From an uncultured Bacteroidales bacterium (GTDB lineage Bacteria > Bacteroidota > Bacteroidia > Bacteroidales > CAIWKO01), in contig CAIWKO010000065.1 of the NCBI GenBank assembly GCA_903913285.1, forward strand, positions 1 to 50,906: DNA of 50,906 nt. The letters are read 5' to 3'. Position 1 is the first letter of the stretch, and each line of letters begins with the position of its first letter. Positions 1-8,847 of this stretch are shown here, one piece after another. The notes under the pieces were generated by a model, which ran no database searches, was not told the DNA's origin, and saw nothing but the letters and a program-made list of their open reading frames with translations. The position numbers and the translations under genes are program-made.

Positions 1-1601
1 AAACAAATAAAAATAAATTTGATTTAGTTACTCTTGAATCTATTGAAAAACTATCGATCTTCACTAGCTTAAATCATCCTGGATTTCTATTTAGTCCCGA
101 AATTGAAAGTTATTTGCTGAAATTTGGAGCGACTATTAAACTTAATAACCATATTATTGATGAACGTTTAATTAATGATGTCAATGATTATATCAATAGA
201 AATTCTGAACCAGTTGTATTTCATATTGCATCTGAATTATATGATGTTGGAGGTCATACCAGAATTCAAATTCAAATGATTAAAAGAATGCCAAAAAAAT
301 ATAATCAGATTTTGGTTATTCTAAATCAAAGTGCTGACAATTTTCCACATATACTTAATGAGCTTGATTCTGAAAATGTTAAAATCATCTCTCTTGATAA
401 TCAAAAAGATTATATTTTAAAAACATTAACATTAAGAAAAATAACAACGCATGCAAGTTTTGTTTTTCTTAACCATCATCCAAATGATGTTGTGCCATCA
501 CTAGCTTTCTCGATAGAAACAACTTTTCCTGTATTAGTACATAACCATCTACATTCTTGGTTTTGGCTTGGGAAAAGTATAACCGATGTCTTATTAAGTT
601 ATTCTGATTATCATAAAAAACTTAATGAAATTAAAAGAGGCTGTAGGAGTAATTTCCTATTAAACGCCACACAAATAGAGAATGTTACAGCAAAAATAAG
701 ACTGTCTGATAAAATTAATGCAAAACAGAACTTAGGCTTAAATACAAATTATACAACAATAATTTCAGTTGGGACAGAGGGTAAATATGTCCCTAATAAG
801 AATTATAATTTTTTCAAAATTGTTGAAAATCTTTTAGATAAATATCAAAATATTGAGATTATTATTATTGGATTAGGCCAAGATTTTAAATATATTACTA
901 CTACGTTACTTACAAATAAAAGAATTAGATTTTTAGGTAATCTAAATGATATTTCTCCTTATTATCATGCAGCTGATATTTATATTGAGGCGATGCCTAT
1001 TCCATCACTTGGTGTTGTTTTTTATTCAGCGATGGAAGGGCTTGTGTGTCCTTTATTCAAATATGGGAAAGAAGGTATTTACAGTTCATATAAATTTGTG
1101 GATTCTGAAAAATATTACCAATATCTTAAGAAAGCAGAAACCGAAAAAGAATATTTTGAAAATATTGATATTCTTATTAAGAACCCCAAAATTAGAATGA
1201 AAATAGCTGCAGGATTAAGAAATGATTTAATAAAAAAATATAATGGTGATGCTTTTTCAAAAAGTATTATTGAATTATTTAATTTCTCTCAAAACATAAA
1301 ACACACTTTTCAAGTCGATAATTATACTATCCCTAAGTCTGATGAATCTGATGTTGAAATTGCTGAAGGTAGTTGTTATAAGACAATGCGCGATATATTA
1401 ATCCATTTTAACCTGGAATTGTCTTTTTTCGATAATTTGAAGTTAATAATACGATGTTTGCTAAAAGGGATTCATATAAAAGAAAATATTAAACCTAATC
1501 TCAATATACTGCTTCATTTAGCCATAAGAAAAAAATATCCAGAAATAAGTTTAAAAAACCCATTAATTAATTCTTTTAAATATATCTTAAAAAAAAATTG
1601 A
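1..1601 (+). CDS. GT4-like glycosyltransferase, 5' partial
   Basis: The frame is open from the first bases of the window (codons from base 3), so the gene begins upstream; the TTG at 114 is an internal codon, not a convincing start. The visible part is about 533 residues. A GT4/GT1-type fold is suggested by a glycine-rich N-terminal stretch (YDVGGHTR), a nucleotide-binding-domain opening (IISVGTEGK) and a late helix around YHAADIYIEAMPIPSLG where the family places its acidic donor-binding residues. The protein probably adds one sugar to a lipid-linked polysaccharide repeat on the cytoplasmic face. The last 20 residues (DNA 1539-1598) closely match the C-terminus of the next gene, 16 of 20 identical. 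Donor and acceptor are unknown. Confidence 0.75.
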   Translation, partial: TNKNKFDLVTLESIEKLSIFTSLNHPGFLFSPEIESYLLKFGATIKLNNHIIDERLINDVNDYINRNSEPVVFHIASELYDVGGHTRIQIQMIKRMPKKYNQILVILNQSADNFPHILNELDSENVKIISLDNQKDYILKTLTLRKITTHASFVFLNHHPNDVVPSLAFSIETTFPVLVHNHLHSWFWLGKSITDVLLSYSDYHKKLNEIKRGCRSNFLLNATQIENVTAKIRLSDKINAKQNLGLNTNYTTIISVGTEGKYVPNKNYNFFKIVENLLDKYQNIEIIIIGLGQDFKYITTTLLTNKRIRFLGNLNDISPYYHAADIYIEAMPIPSLGVVFYSAMEGLVCPLFKYGKEGIYSSYKFVDSEKYYQYLKKAETEKEYFENIDILIKNPKIRMKIAAGLRNDLIKKYNGDAFSKSIIELFNFSQNIKHTFQVDNYTIPKSDESDVEIAEGSCYKTMRDILIHFNLELSFFDNLKLIIRCLLKGIHIKENIKPNLNILLHLAIRKKYPEISLKNPLINSFKYILKKN

Positions 1602-1701
1602 CAGGATTTATGTTTTGCTTAAATGGTAAAATCATTTTAAAAGTAGGTGTTATAACAATAACATGACATTTTAATAAAACAGTCAAATTCTTATAAAAGA
1701 A

Positions 1702-2622
1702 ATGATATCTATTATAGTTTGCCATCACAGTACTAAGTATTTGGAACAATTACAAAAAAACATACAGGAAACTATTGGTGTACCTTATGAGATGATCGTA
1801 ATTGATAACATTGCAAATAAATACAATATTTTTCAAGCATATAATCAAGGAATTGCTCAAAGCAATAATAATATCTTATGTTTTGCACATGAAGATATAT
1901 TATTTCACACCTGTGATTGGGGCAAAATAGTTATTGATCATTTTAAAGAACCAAAATTAGGTATTATTGGAGTTGCAGGTTCTCATTACATCCCCAAATT
2001 GCCGGGTGGCTGGTGGTGTTCCGAGATCTCCTCTGGAAATGTAATTCATACCATAGAAGGCAAAACATTTCTTAGCAAATGGGGATATGCTCATCAAAAA
2101 GAGAAATCATCACAAGCTGTTATCGTTGATGGATTATGGTTCTGTATTCCAAGAGCTATAATTAAACACGTAAAATTTGATGAATCAACTTTTTCAGGGT
2201 TTCATTGTTATGATGCGGATATTTGTTTACAGATAAAAAAACTTGATTATGATATACGGATCGTTTTTGATATTACCATTGAACATTTTTCGAGTGGAAG
2301 CAGAGATATATTGTGGCTAAAAAATAATTTAAGTTTATATAATAAGTGGAAGAAAGAATTACCCAAAGGTACTGTTAAACTTTCAAAATCGGAAATACGA
2401 AAAGCACACAATGCAACTGAATTAATTAATCAAAGAAAGAAATATAAACTTGGGGTTTATTTAACAATAAAAGTCTGGTACTATTATTTTCGTTGGTTCT
2501 ATCCTTTAATAATAATTCGTCGAAAAATTGTTACTGTTCATCCTGAAATAGCATTTAATAATCCACTAATAAATTCATTTAAATATATTTTAAAGAAAAA
2601 AATAAAAGGACAAAAGTCTTAA
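1702..2622 (+). CDS. GT2-like glycosyltransferase
   Basis: A 306-residue protein opening with MISIIVCHHS, the beta-strand start of a GT-A fold. CFAHEDILF sits where GT2 enzymes carry the metal-binding DxD; here it is HED, as in the 'glycosyltransferase-like' branch (Glyco_tranf_2_5 type). A C-terminal basic tail ends with NPLINSFKYILKK, shared with the preceding gene. A 100-base gap separates the two genes, with no clear promoter or terminator. The likely role is transfer of one sugar during repeat-unit assembly. The exact reaction cannot be read from sequence. Confidence 0.75.
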   Translation: MISIIVCHHSTKYLEQLQKNIQETIGVPYEMIVIDNIANKYNIFQAYNQGIAQSNNNILCFAHEDILFHTCDWGKIVIDHFKEPKLGIIGVAGSHYIPKLPGGWWCSEISSGNVIHTIEGKTFLSKWGYAHQKEKSSQAVIVDGLWFCIPRAIIKHVKFDESTFSGFHCYDADICLQIKKLDYDIRIVFDITIEHFSSGSRDILWLKNNLSLYNKWKKELPKGTVKLSKSEIRKAHNATELINQRKKYKLGVYLTIKVWYYYFRWFYPLIIIRRKIVTVHPEIAFNNPLINSFKYILKKKIKGQKS

Positions 2623-2682
2623 TATAATACTAATTACAATCATGCCGTTTTAAAAAAAATAGTATTTTATGAAGGATTTTTC

Positions 2683-2690
2683 TAATTTTG
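2683..2690 (+). promoter_or_regulatory. Candidate Bacteroidota -7 element
   Basis: TAATTTTG matches the Bacteroidota -7 consensus TAnnTTTG and ends 4 bases before the ATG at 2695. If used, the transcript would be almost leaderless. No good TTTG -33 box is seen at the expected distance, so this is tentative. Confidence 0.35.
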
Positions 2691-2694
2691 TATA

Positions 2695-3102
2695 ATGGCA
2701 ATAGCTGAAATAATTCAATTACCTAAAATTCTTGATGAAAGAGGAAATCTTTCCTTTATTGAAGACAAGATTCATATCCCTTTTAAAATAATCAGGAGTT
2801 ATTGGATCTATGATGTGCCTGGGGGCGAAATTCGGGGAGGACATGCTTTTAAAGAACAGCAGGAATTTATCGTTGCACTTACTGGAAGTTTTGATGTTAT
2901 AATAAAAGATAGAACTACTGAACAACGCTTTCATCTAAATCGCTCATATTACGGATTATTTATTCCCAATGGATTATGGAGACATTTGGAGAATTTTTCA
3001 ACAAACGCATTGGCATTAGTTATAGCTTCAACAAATTATCATGAGGCCGATTACATCAGAGATTTTGAACATTATCTAGATTATTTGAAAAATGACAAAT
3101 AG
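2695..3102 (+). CDS. FdtA/WxcM-like cupin, altered active site
   Basis: A 135-residue small cupin of the FdtA/QdtA (WxcM C-terminal) family. These enzymes isomerise dTDP-4-keto-6-deoxyglucose between the 3- and 4-keto forms on the way to 3-amino-3,6-dideoxyhexoses. The core DVPGGEIRGGHAFKEQQEF aligns with the family motif, but the second of the two active-site histidines (HAH) is phenylalanine: H50-A51-F52. The other paralogue, directly downstream and overlapping by 11 bases, keeps both histidines. This copy may have a different stereochemical outcome, act as a partner subunit, or be a non-catalytic sugar-nucleotide binder. Family assignment is firm; activity is not. Confidence 0.85.
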   Translation: MAIAEIIQLPKILDERGNLSFIEDKIHIPFKIIRSYWIYDVPGGEIRGGHAFKEQQEFIVALTGSFDVIIKDRTTEQRFHLNRSYYGLFIPNGLWRHLENFSTNALALVIASTNYHEADYIRDFEHYLDYLKNDK

Positions 3103-3505
3103 CATAAATAGTTGTACTATTTTAGATCTTCCTAAAATACATAACAGAGCAGGAAATATTACGGCATTAGAAAACAATATTTCGTTGCCGTTTGAAATAA
3201 AGAGGGTGTATTTTTTGTACGATGTACCGGGGGGAGAATGCCGTGGCGGGCATGCTCATAAAGAATTAGAACAATTGATCGTAGCAGTGAGCGGTGCTTT
3301 TGATGTGATGATTGACGATGGAAATGAAAAAAAAGTGATACATCTTAACAGACCTTTTAGGGGATTGCATATTGTGCCCGGCATATGGAGAGAGTTGTTG
3401 AATTTTTCTTCCGGGGCTATATGTTTGGTTCTTGCGTCCGCTTTATATCAGGAGAGTGATTATATCCGTAATTATACGGATTTTCTAAACTTTAAAATCA
3501 AATAA
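3092..3505 (+). CDS. fdtA: dTDP-4-keto-6-deoxyglucose 3,4-ketoisomerase (FdtA-like)
   Basis: A 137-residue cupin paralogous to the preceding gene and overlapping its 3' end by 11 bases, which implies translational coupling. It carries the intact RGGHAHKE motif (H54, H56), matching the two active-site histidines of FdtA. In the family the product, a 3-keto sugar nucleotide, feeds a PLP aminotransferase; one is encoded at 4884-5981. No RmlA or RmlB is in the window, so the dTDP-sugar must be made elsewhere. Whether the end sugar is Fuc3N or Qui3N cannot be told. Confidence 0.82.
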   Translation: MTNSINSCTILDLPKIHNRAGNITALENNISLPFEIKRVYFLYDVPGGECRGGHAHKELEQLIVAVSGAFDVMIDDGNEKKVIHLNRPFRGLHIVPGIWRELLNFSSGAICLVLASALYQESDYIRNYTDFLNFKIK

Positions 3506-3506
3506 T

Positions 3507-4448
3507 ATGTTGATCGAAGTGGATGCCAAGACCTATTACGGATTATTTCAGGATAATCCACACCCCTATATATCATCAGGTTTTATTGAATTAAATAAAG
3601 GAAAAGCAGATAAAATCGTCTACCTGGTAGAAAGTGAATCGAAATCATCTGTTGGGTTGGTTGCAGGAATAAAGAACAAGATATTAAAATCTCCCTTTTC
3701 GGCACCGTTCGGTGGGTTTCATTTTCGGAAAGACAATCAGTATATCAATGAGATCGAAAGCTTTGTGTTAAAACTGATGGATTATGGCATTCAAAATCAT
3801 TTAGAAAAAATTGAGATCACATTAGCACCCGATATTTATCAATTATCTTTTAATTCAAAGTGCGTTAACATCCTCATCCGTAAGGGATTTAAATTTGAAA
3901 TTCCAGAGATCACAAATTGGTTGGATCTTGAAAGTTTTTCTGGAAGTTTCTCGAACAAAGGAGCCCGTAAATACTATAATCAAGCTGTCAGGAACCATTT
4001 AAGATTTGAAGTGCTCAAGGACCAAAAAAGTCAACAAGATGGATTCAATATAATTTGTGAAAACAGAACAAGATATGGGCGTCCGATTTTTATGTCCTAT
4101 CAAGACATTATTGATACCAGCAATCTTTGGCCTGTGGATTTTTTTGGAATATTTGGTCTTTCGAACACTATTATTGCTGCAGGAGTTTTTTACAGGGGGC
4201 AATCTTCAATAGTACAAGGTGTTTTCTGGGGAGATTCTGAAATTGGCCGTCCCTTAAGAGCGATTGATTTTTTATCATATAATATATGGAATTTCTACAA
4301 AAATAACGGATGTAAAATAATAGATCTCGGTATTTCGACCGAAGAAGGAATCCCCAATGAAGGCTTGCTGCGATTTAAAGAATCGCATAACTGTAATTCT
4401 TCATTACGATTCACTTTTACATGGGAAAACAAAAATCTTAATGACTAA
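3507..4448 (+). CDS. FemAB/BioF2-like GNAT-fold transferase
   Basis: A 313-residue protein with a FemAB/BioF2-like (acetyltransferase_6 type) layout. Features typical of double-GNAT proteins include KGARKYYNQAVRNHLRF in the middle, the strand-helix IIAAGVFYRGQSSIVQGVFWGDSE, and LRAIDFLSYNIWNFYKNNGCKIIDLG near the end. Relatives in polysaccharide loci transfer acyl or aminoacyl groups to sugars, but few have been characterised. It starts 1 base after the FdtA-like stop and overlaps the next gene by 8 bases, so it belongs to the amino-sugar sub-operon. Substrate unknown. Confidence 0.7.
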   Translation: MLIEVDAKTYYGLFQDNPHPYISSGFIELNKGKADKIVYLVESESKSSVGLVAGIKNKILKSPFSAPFGGFHFRKDNQYINEIESFVLKLMDYGIQNHLEKIEITLAPDIYQLSFNSKCVNILIRKGFKFEIPEITNWLDLESFSGSFSNKGARKYYNQAVRNHLRFEVLKDQKSQQDGFNIICENRTRYGRPIFMSYQDIIDTSNLWPVDFFGIFGLSNTIIAAGVFYRGQSSIVQGVFWGDSEIGRPLRAIDFLSYNIWNFYKNNGCKIIDLGISTEEGIPNEGLLRFKESHNCNSSLRFTFTWENKNLND

Positions 4449-4887
4449 GTTCACAAAGTTCAATAGAAAATATCTCGATCTTTCATGGAATTGGATCAAT
4501 GATCCGGAGCTAAGAGATATGATTTCTTCGAAAACTATTACTAGAGAAGAACAACTCATTTGGTTTAACAGTATCCGGAAATTATCCAATTATTTAATAT
4601 GGGGTATTGAAACAGATGGGAATCCTATCGGAGTTTGCGGATTAAAAAATATTTCAAAAGTAGATGCCGAATACTGGGGATATATTGGAGAAAAAGATTA
4701 TTGGGGCAAAGGTATAGGAAGCGTAATATTAGAGTTTCTGACAGCTTATGCATGCAATAAAAATTTGAAAAGCATATACTTGTATGTAACCAATACTAAT
4801 GGCAGGGCAAAAAAACTATACGAAAAACATGGGTTTAGTGTGGAAGAAATAAAAGAGGATATCATTAAAATGAGATTATATTTATGA
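4441..4887 (+). CDS. GNAT N-acetyltransferase, probably sugar-modifying
   Basis: A 148-residue single-domain GNAT protein (RimJ/RimL-like). The acetyl-CoA pyrophosphate loop is seen as DYWGKGIGSVILEF, followed by ANT-like strands and LYEKHGFSVEE, the usual GNAT end. The ATG at 4441 is chosen because it overlaps the previous stop by 8 bases and begins the fold (MTKFTKFNRKYLDLSWNWI). A longer frame from 4357 is open but adds an unrelated tail. Between FemAB-like and aminotransferase genes, it likely N-acetylates the 3-amino-3,6-dideoxyhexose nucleotide; FdtC/QdtC enzymes doing this elsewhere are hexapeptide-repeat proteins, so this would be a non-orthologous alternative (inference). Confidence 0.75.
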   Translation: MTKFTKFNRKYLDLSWNWINDPELRDMISSKTITREEQLIWFNSIRKLSNYLIWGIETDGNPIGVCGLKNISKVDAEYWGYIGEKDYWGKGIGSVILEFLTAYACNKNLKSIYLYVTNTNGRAKKLYEKHGFSVEEIKEDIIKMRLYL

Positions 4888-5981
4888 TTAATTTTTTGGA
4901 TATAAAAAAAGTAAACGCACAATATAATAAAGAGCTAATACAAGTTGCTACTGAAGTAATTGATTCAGGCTGGTATTTGCTTGGTGAACGTGTTAAAATT
5001 TTTGAAGATGAATTGGCAACATTTATTGGTTCCAGACATGCTATTGGTTGTGCAAACGGTTTGGATGCACTTCGACTGATACTTCGGGCCTATATCGAGA
5101 TGGGTGTAATGCACGAGGGAAATGAGATCCTTGTCCCGGCAAATACGTATATTGCGTCTATTCTTGCAATTACAGATAACAAACTGATACCTGTTTTAGT
5201 TGAACCTGATATCACTACCTATAATATTGATCTTTCGTTGATAGAAGAAAATATTACTCCACTCACCAGGGCTATTATGATTGTTCATCTTTACGGGCGA
5301 ACTTGCTGGGACGTAAAATTGAATCAACTAGCCAAAAAGTATGATTTAAAAATTATTGAAGATAATGCTCAGGCTATAGGTGCAAGATACGATAAGATCA
5401 GAACAGGAAATTTGGGTGATGCTTCAGGATTCAGTTTTTATCCCGGAAAGAATTTGGGGGCTCTTGGAGACAGTGGTGCTGTTACAACCAACGATGATAA
5501 TTTAATGCAAGTTATAAGGGCCATTGCAAATTATGGTTCTTCAAAAAAATATATAAATGAGTATCAAGGTTTAAATTCCAGAATGGATGAAATACAAGCT
5601 GCATTTTTAAGCGTTAAATTAAAGCATATCGATATAGAAAATAAAAAACGAACTGAAATTGCAAAATACTTCTGTGACAATATTAAAAATCCTAAGATAA
5701 TTTTACCTCATTTCCCAAAAGAGGAAGCACATGTGTGGCATCTATTTGTTATTAGAGCTGAAAACAGGGATAATTTGCAAAATTACTTAACACAAAATAA
5801 TATTCAAACACTTATTCATTATCCAATTCCACCACACAAACAAGTATGTTATAAAATTTTAGGCCCTATCAAATTACCAATAACAGAGAAAATCCATAAA
5901 GAAGTATTATCCCTTCCCATAAGTCCGATAATGACAGAAAATGAGACTGAAATGATTGTAAAAACTATTAATAGCTATTAA
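4884..5981 (+). CDS. DegT/DnrJ/EryC1/StrS aminotransferase (FdtB-like)
   Basis: A 365-residue PLP-dependent sugar aminotransferase. Landmarks are GCANGLDALRLILRA (cofactor phosphate-binding region), EDNAQAIGA (aspartate facing the pyridine nitrogen) and FYPGKNLGALGDSGAV with the Schiff-base lysine. Length is normal for the family. The start overlaps the GNAT stop as ATGA. Next to two FdtA-like isomerases, it most likely aminates C3 of a dTDP-3-keto-6-deoxyhexose (FdtB/QdtB role), with glutamate as the family's usual donor. Family certain; sugar position inferred from context. Confidence 0.88.
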   Translation: MINFLDIKKVNAQYNKELIQVATEVIDSGWYLLGERVKIFEDELATFIGSRHAIGCANGLDALRLILRAYIEMGVMHEGNEILVPANTYIASILAITDNKLIPVLVEPDITTYNIDLSLIEENITPLTRAIMIVHLYGRTCWDVKLNQLAKKYDLKIIEDNAQAIGARYDKIRTGNLGDASGFSFYPGKNLGALGDSGAVTTNDDNLMQVIRAIANYGSSKKYINEYQGLNSRMDEIQAAFLSVKLKHIDIENKKRTEIAKYFCDNIKNPKIILPHFPKEEAHVWHLFVIRAENRDNLQNYLTQNNIQTLIHYPIPPHKQVCYKILGPIKLPITEKIHKEVLSLPISPIMTENETEMIVKTINSY

Positions 5982-5986
5982 AAAGT

Positions 5987-6997
5987 ATGGTGTTTCCAAA
6001 AGTTTCCATAATTATTCCAGTCTTTAATGGTGAAAGTTATCTAAGAGAGACTTTAGATAATATCATTAGCCAAACTTATAATAATTGGGAACTAATATGT
6101 GTTGACGATAGTTCTGTAGATAGCTCCTATTCAATATTACAGGAATACGGGGAAAAAGATCCCAGAATTAAAGTATATAAGAAAAAAAACGAAAGCATTG
6201 CCGCTAAAGGTGTAAAGTTTGGATTAAATTATGCCACCGGTGATTATATGATGTATTCTTCACAAGATGATCTTTTTAGTACTGATCTTTTGGAAAAAAA
6301 CATCAAGAAAGCGCTGGAAACAGATGCGGATTATGTGCTGCCTGTGATGAAATGGTATCATGGGGTAAATGATATCAGAGATGGTTATGTTGGCGTCAAC
6401 GGAAATATTGATATTGTTTTATCCGGCAGAGAGGCTTTAATATTAAGTTTAGATTGGAAAATCCATGGTTTTGGCTTGTTAAAAATGTCGCTGGTCAAAA
6501 AAACAGGATGGTATGATTACGGATATGACAGCGATGAGTATACTACCCGGATATTATTTTTGAACAGCAATAAGATCGTTTTTTCGGATGGTGTGTTCTA
6601 TTATCGACAAAATAACCCTGATGCGATCACACAGAAGTTTTCAATAATACAGATCGATGCTCTGGAGACTTGCTTTAAATTGGAAAACCTTCTTATTGAT
6701 AATAATTTTAATAGTGAAGAACTATTTCTGATGCGAAGGATCACCTATAATAGGATCATCCGTTGTACAAATAATTACTTTAGAAATAAATCGATCATTA
6801 AAAAAAATGAAAGAAACAGGATTCGAAAACTGATTAAGAGTTCTTATAATAAGCTTGATAAAGGGTTTTTAAGCCGGAAAGAATCTAAGCATTTAATAAA
6901 TAAGAGTTTCACTGTTTTTCATCTGTACTATTATTTTTTAGAACAAAAGAGATCAAATCCATATTTTATTAAGATTTTGAATATTTGTAAGTTTTGA
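5987..6997 (+). CDS. GT2 glycosyltransferase
   Basis: A 336-residue GT-A enzyme. It has VSIIIPVFNGESYLRETLDNI at the N-terminus, VDDSSVDSS for nucleotide binding and SSQDDLF as the DxD-type metal site. The C-terminal third is basic and lacks clear membrane spans, so it probably works at the cytoplasmic membrane face. It starts 5 bases after the aminotransferase stop and is followed at 4 bases by the next transferase, one unit of a tight string of three GT2 genes. Confidence 0.85.
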   Translation: MVFPKVSIIIPVFNGESYLRETLDNIISQTYNNWELICVDDSSVDSSYSILQEYGEKDPRIKVYKKKNESIAAKGVKFGLNYATGDYMMYSSQDDLFSTDLLEKNIKKALETDADYVLPVMKWYHGVNDIRDGYVGVNGNIDIVLSGREALILSLDWKIHGFGLLKMSLVKKTGWYDYGYDSDEYTTRILFLNSNKIVFSDGVFYYRQNNPDAITQKFSIIQIDALETCFKLENLLIDNNFNSEELFLMRRITYNRIIRCTNNYFRNKSIIKKNERNRIRKLIKSSYNKLDKGFLSRKESKHLINKSFTVFHLYYYFLEQKRSNPYFIKILNICKF

Positions 6998-7001
6998 AGA
7001 A

Positions 7002-7934
7002 ATGGAGAAAAAACCACTGGTATCTGTATTTGTTGGCACTTATAATCAGGAGCAATATATTGCTCAAACCCTGGAGAGTTTTCTTATGCAGCAATGCGAT
7101 TTCGATTTTGAGATCGTTATTGGGGAAGATGGCAGTAAAGACAAAACCTTAGAAATTTGTCAAAATTATGTTGAAAAGTATCCGGATAAAATAAAGCTGC
7201 TTGATCGTGTAAAAAATCAGGGATTAACAGAAAATTTTTTTGAAGGCTTGACTCATTGTGAAGGAAAATACATAGCAACTTGTGGTGGAGACGATTATTG
7301 GACGGACCCCTTAAAGCTTCAAAAGCAAGTAAATATTTTAGAAGGAAACCCTGATATTGTCATTACGTATCACGATTCTATCATGGTAGATGAATCTGAA
7401 ACATTGATTTCTGATACTGAAGCTGGGTATATAAACCGAAGAGATTTTACCGGCGAAGACTTGCAGAGAGGTGTATTTATTTCAGCGCGTACAATATGTT
7501 TCAGAAATGTAATTGATTTTTCGAAAATTAATTATAAAAAAGTGATTAATGAGGATGCTTTTTTGTTTGCCCTTTTAGGAGAATATGGTACTGGAAAATA
7601 TTGTCATGAAATAGAATCTGCCGTTTACAGGATCCTTAAAAAGGGAGTATGGTCGTCCAGAAACGAATTACTCAGGCTAAAAGCATCCATGATAACTTAT
7701 AAATGTTTGATTAAACATTATAAGAAAAATGGAAAATTTGAATTAGCAGATTTTTATAAGCACAAATATTACACATGGAATAGTCGTACTTTATTTTTAG
7801 CTGTTGAAAATAAACAAACGAAAGAAGTGTTTAGAGCTTATTTCATATCTTTGTTGAACAGAAACAGTAATTTTGATAAAATAAATTTGATAAATTTACA
7901 CAAAACTCTATTCAAGTATCTTTTAAGCTTCTGA
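7002..7934 (+). CDS. GT2 glycosyltransferase
   Basis: A 310-residue GT-A transferase. The N-terminus VSVFVGTYNQEQYIAQTLESFL, then GEDGSKDKT and CGGDDYWTDPLKL (GDD metal site followed by the YWTDP segment), places it in the subgroup common in Bacteroidota capsule loci. Four bases separate it from the previous gene. The C-terminus (INLHKTLFKYLLSF) is short and amphipathic, a possible membrane contact. Donor and acceptor unknown. Confidence 0.85.
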   Translation: MEKKPLVSVFVGTYNQEQYIAQTLESFLMQQCDFDFEIVIGEDGSKDKTLEICQNYVEKYPDKIKLLDRVKNQGLTENFFEGLTHCEGKYIATCGGDDYWTDPLKLQKQVNILEGNPDIVITYHDSIMVDESETLISDTEAGYINRRDFTGEDLQRGVFISARTICFRNVIDFSKINYKKVINEDAFLFALLGEYGTGKYCHEIESAVYRILKKGVWSSRNELLRLKASMITYKCLIKHYKKNGKFELADFYKHKYYTWNSRTLFLAVENKQTKEVFRAYFISLLNRNSNFDKINLINLHKTLFKYLLSF

Positions 7935-7950
7935 AAATTAATTAAACACA

Positions 7951-8799
7951 ATGAATGCTTCTCCTCTTTTTTCTGTATTAATTGCTAATTTTAACAATGG
8001 ATGTTATCTACCGGAAGCAATTGAATCTGTGAGATCTCAGACGTATTCAAACTGGGAGATTATCATAGTTGATGATTGTTCGACAGACAATTCAGATGAT
8101 ATTTATCGGGAATTAGAAAAAGATGGAAGAATAAAGATATTTCATAATGATGCAAACAAGGGTGTTGGATACACAAAAAGAAGGTTGTGCGAACTGGCTC
8201 AAGGAGAAATAGCGGGATTTTTGGATGCAGATGATGCTTTGATCGATACGGCTATTGAAAAAATGTGTGAAGCTCATACACAATTGAAGGAAGTAGCATT
8301 AATTTATTCCACATTTTATATTTGTGATACCGATTTAAATATACTCCGAAAATCATCCTACCAAGAAGCAATTCCTGCCGGAAACACCTATTTAGATTGT
8401 TCACTTGGTAGAGTTTCACATTTTGCCAGTTTCAAATTACAATATTATAAACTAACTGAAGGAATTAATCCTTCATTTATTCTTGCAGAAGATCAGGATA
8501 TATATTTCAAATTAGAAGAAGTTGGTGCCTTATTCTTTATTGATGAGCCTCTTTATCGATATAGAATGAATAGTAAAGGAGTATCCCAAACTGATAGTGA
8601 TGCACCAATTGCATGGGGGCTCATTGCAAAATACGAAGCATGCAAAAGGCGCGGATTAGATCCGGCGAAATATTTTTTGCCTGTTATTAGAGGCGAAAAG
8701 AATATTATTTCATTTTATGAAAATTCTAGGGATTATAAAATAGGAAAAATTTTTTTATTGCCTTATCGCTTATTAAAATATAAAATATTTAGGGAATAG
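7951..8799 (+). CDS. GT2 glycosyltransferase
   Basis: A 282-residue GT-A enzyme: FSVLIANFNNGCYLPEAIESV, VDDCSTDNSDDI, FLDADDALID (DAD metal site) and an ED pair at LAEDQDIYFKL, the usual position of the catalytic base. The tail (FLLPYRLLKYKIF) is basic and hydrophobic, consistent with membrane association. It closes the run of three GT2 genes before glf. Confidence 0.85.
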   Translation: MNASPLFSVLIANFNNGCYLPEAIESVRSQTYSNWEIIIVDDCSTDNSDDIYRELEKDGRIKIFHNDANKGVGYTKRRLCELAQGEIAGFLDADDALIDTAIEKMCEAHTQLKEVALIYSTFYICDTDLNILRKSSYQEAIPAGNTYLDCSLGRVSHFASFKLQYYKLTEGINPSFILAEDQDIYFKLEEVGALFFIDEPLYRYRMNSKGVSQTDSDAPIAWGLIAKYEACKRRGLDPAKYFLPVIRGEKNIISFYENSRDYKIGKIFLLPYRLLKYKIFRE

Positions 8800-8847
8800 T
8801 TTATAGCAATTAGCTATTACAAATAATCCTATTAATAAAAAAATATT

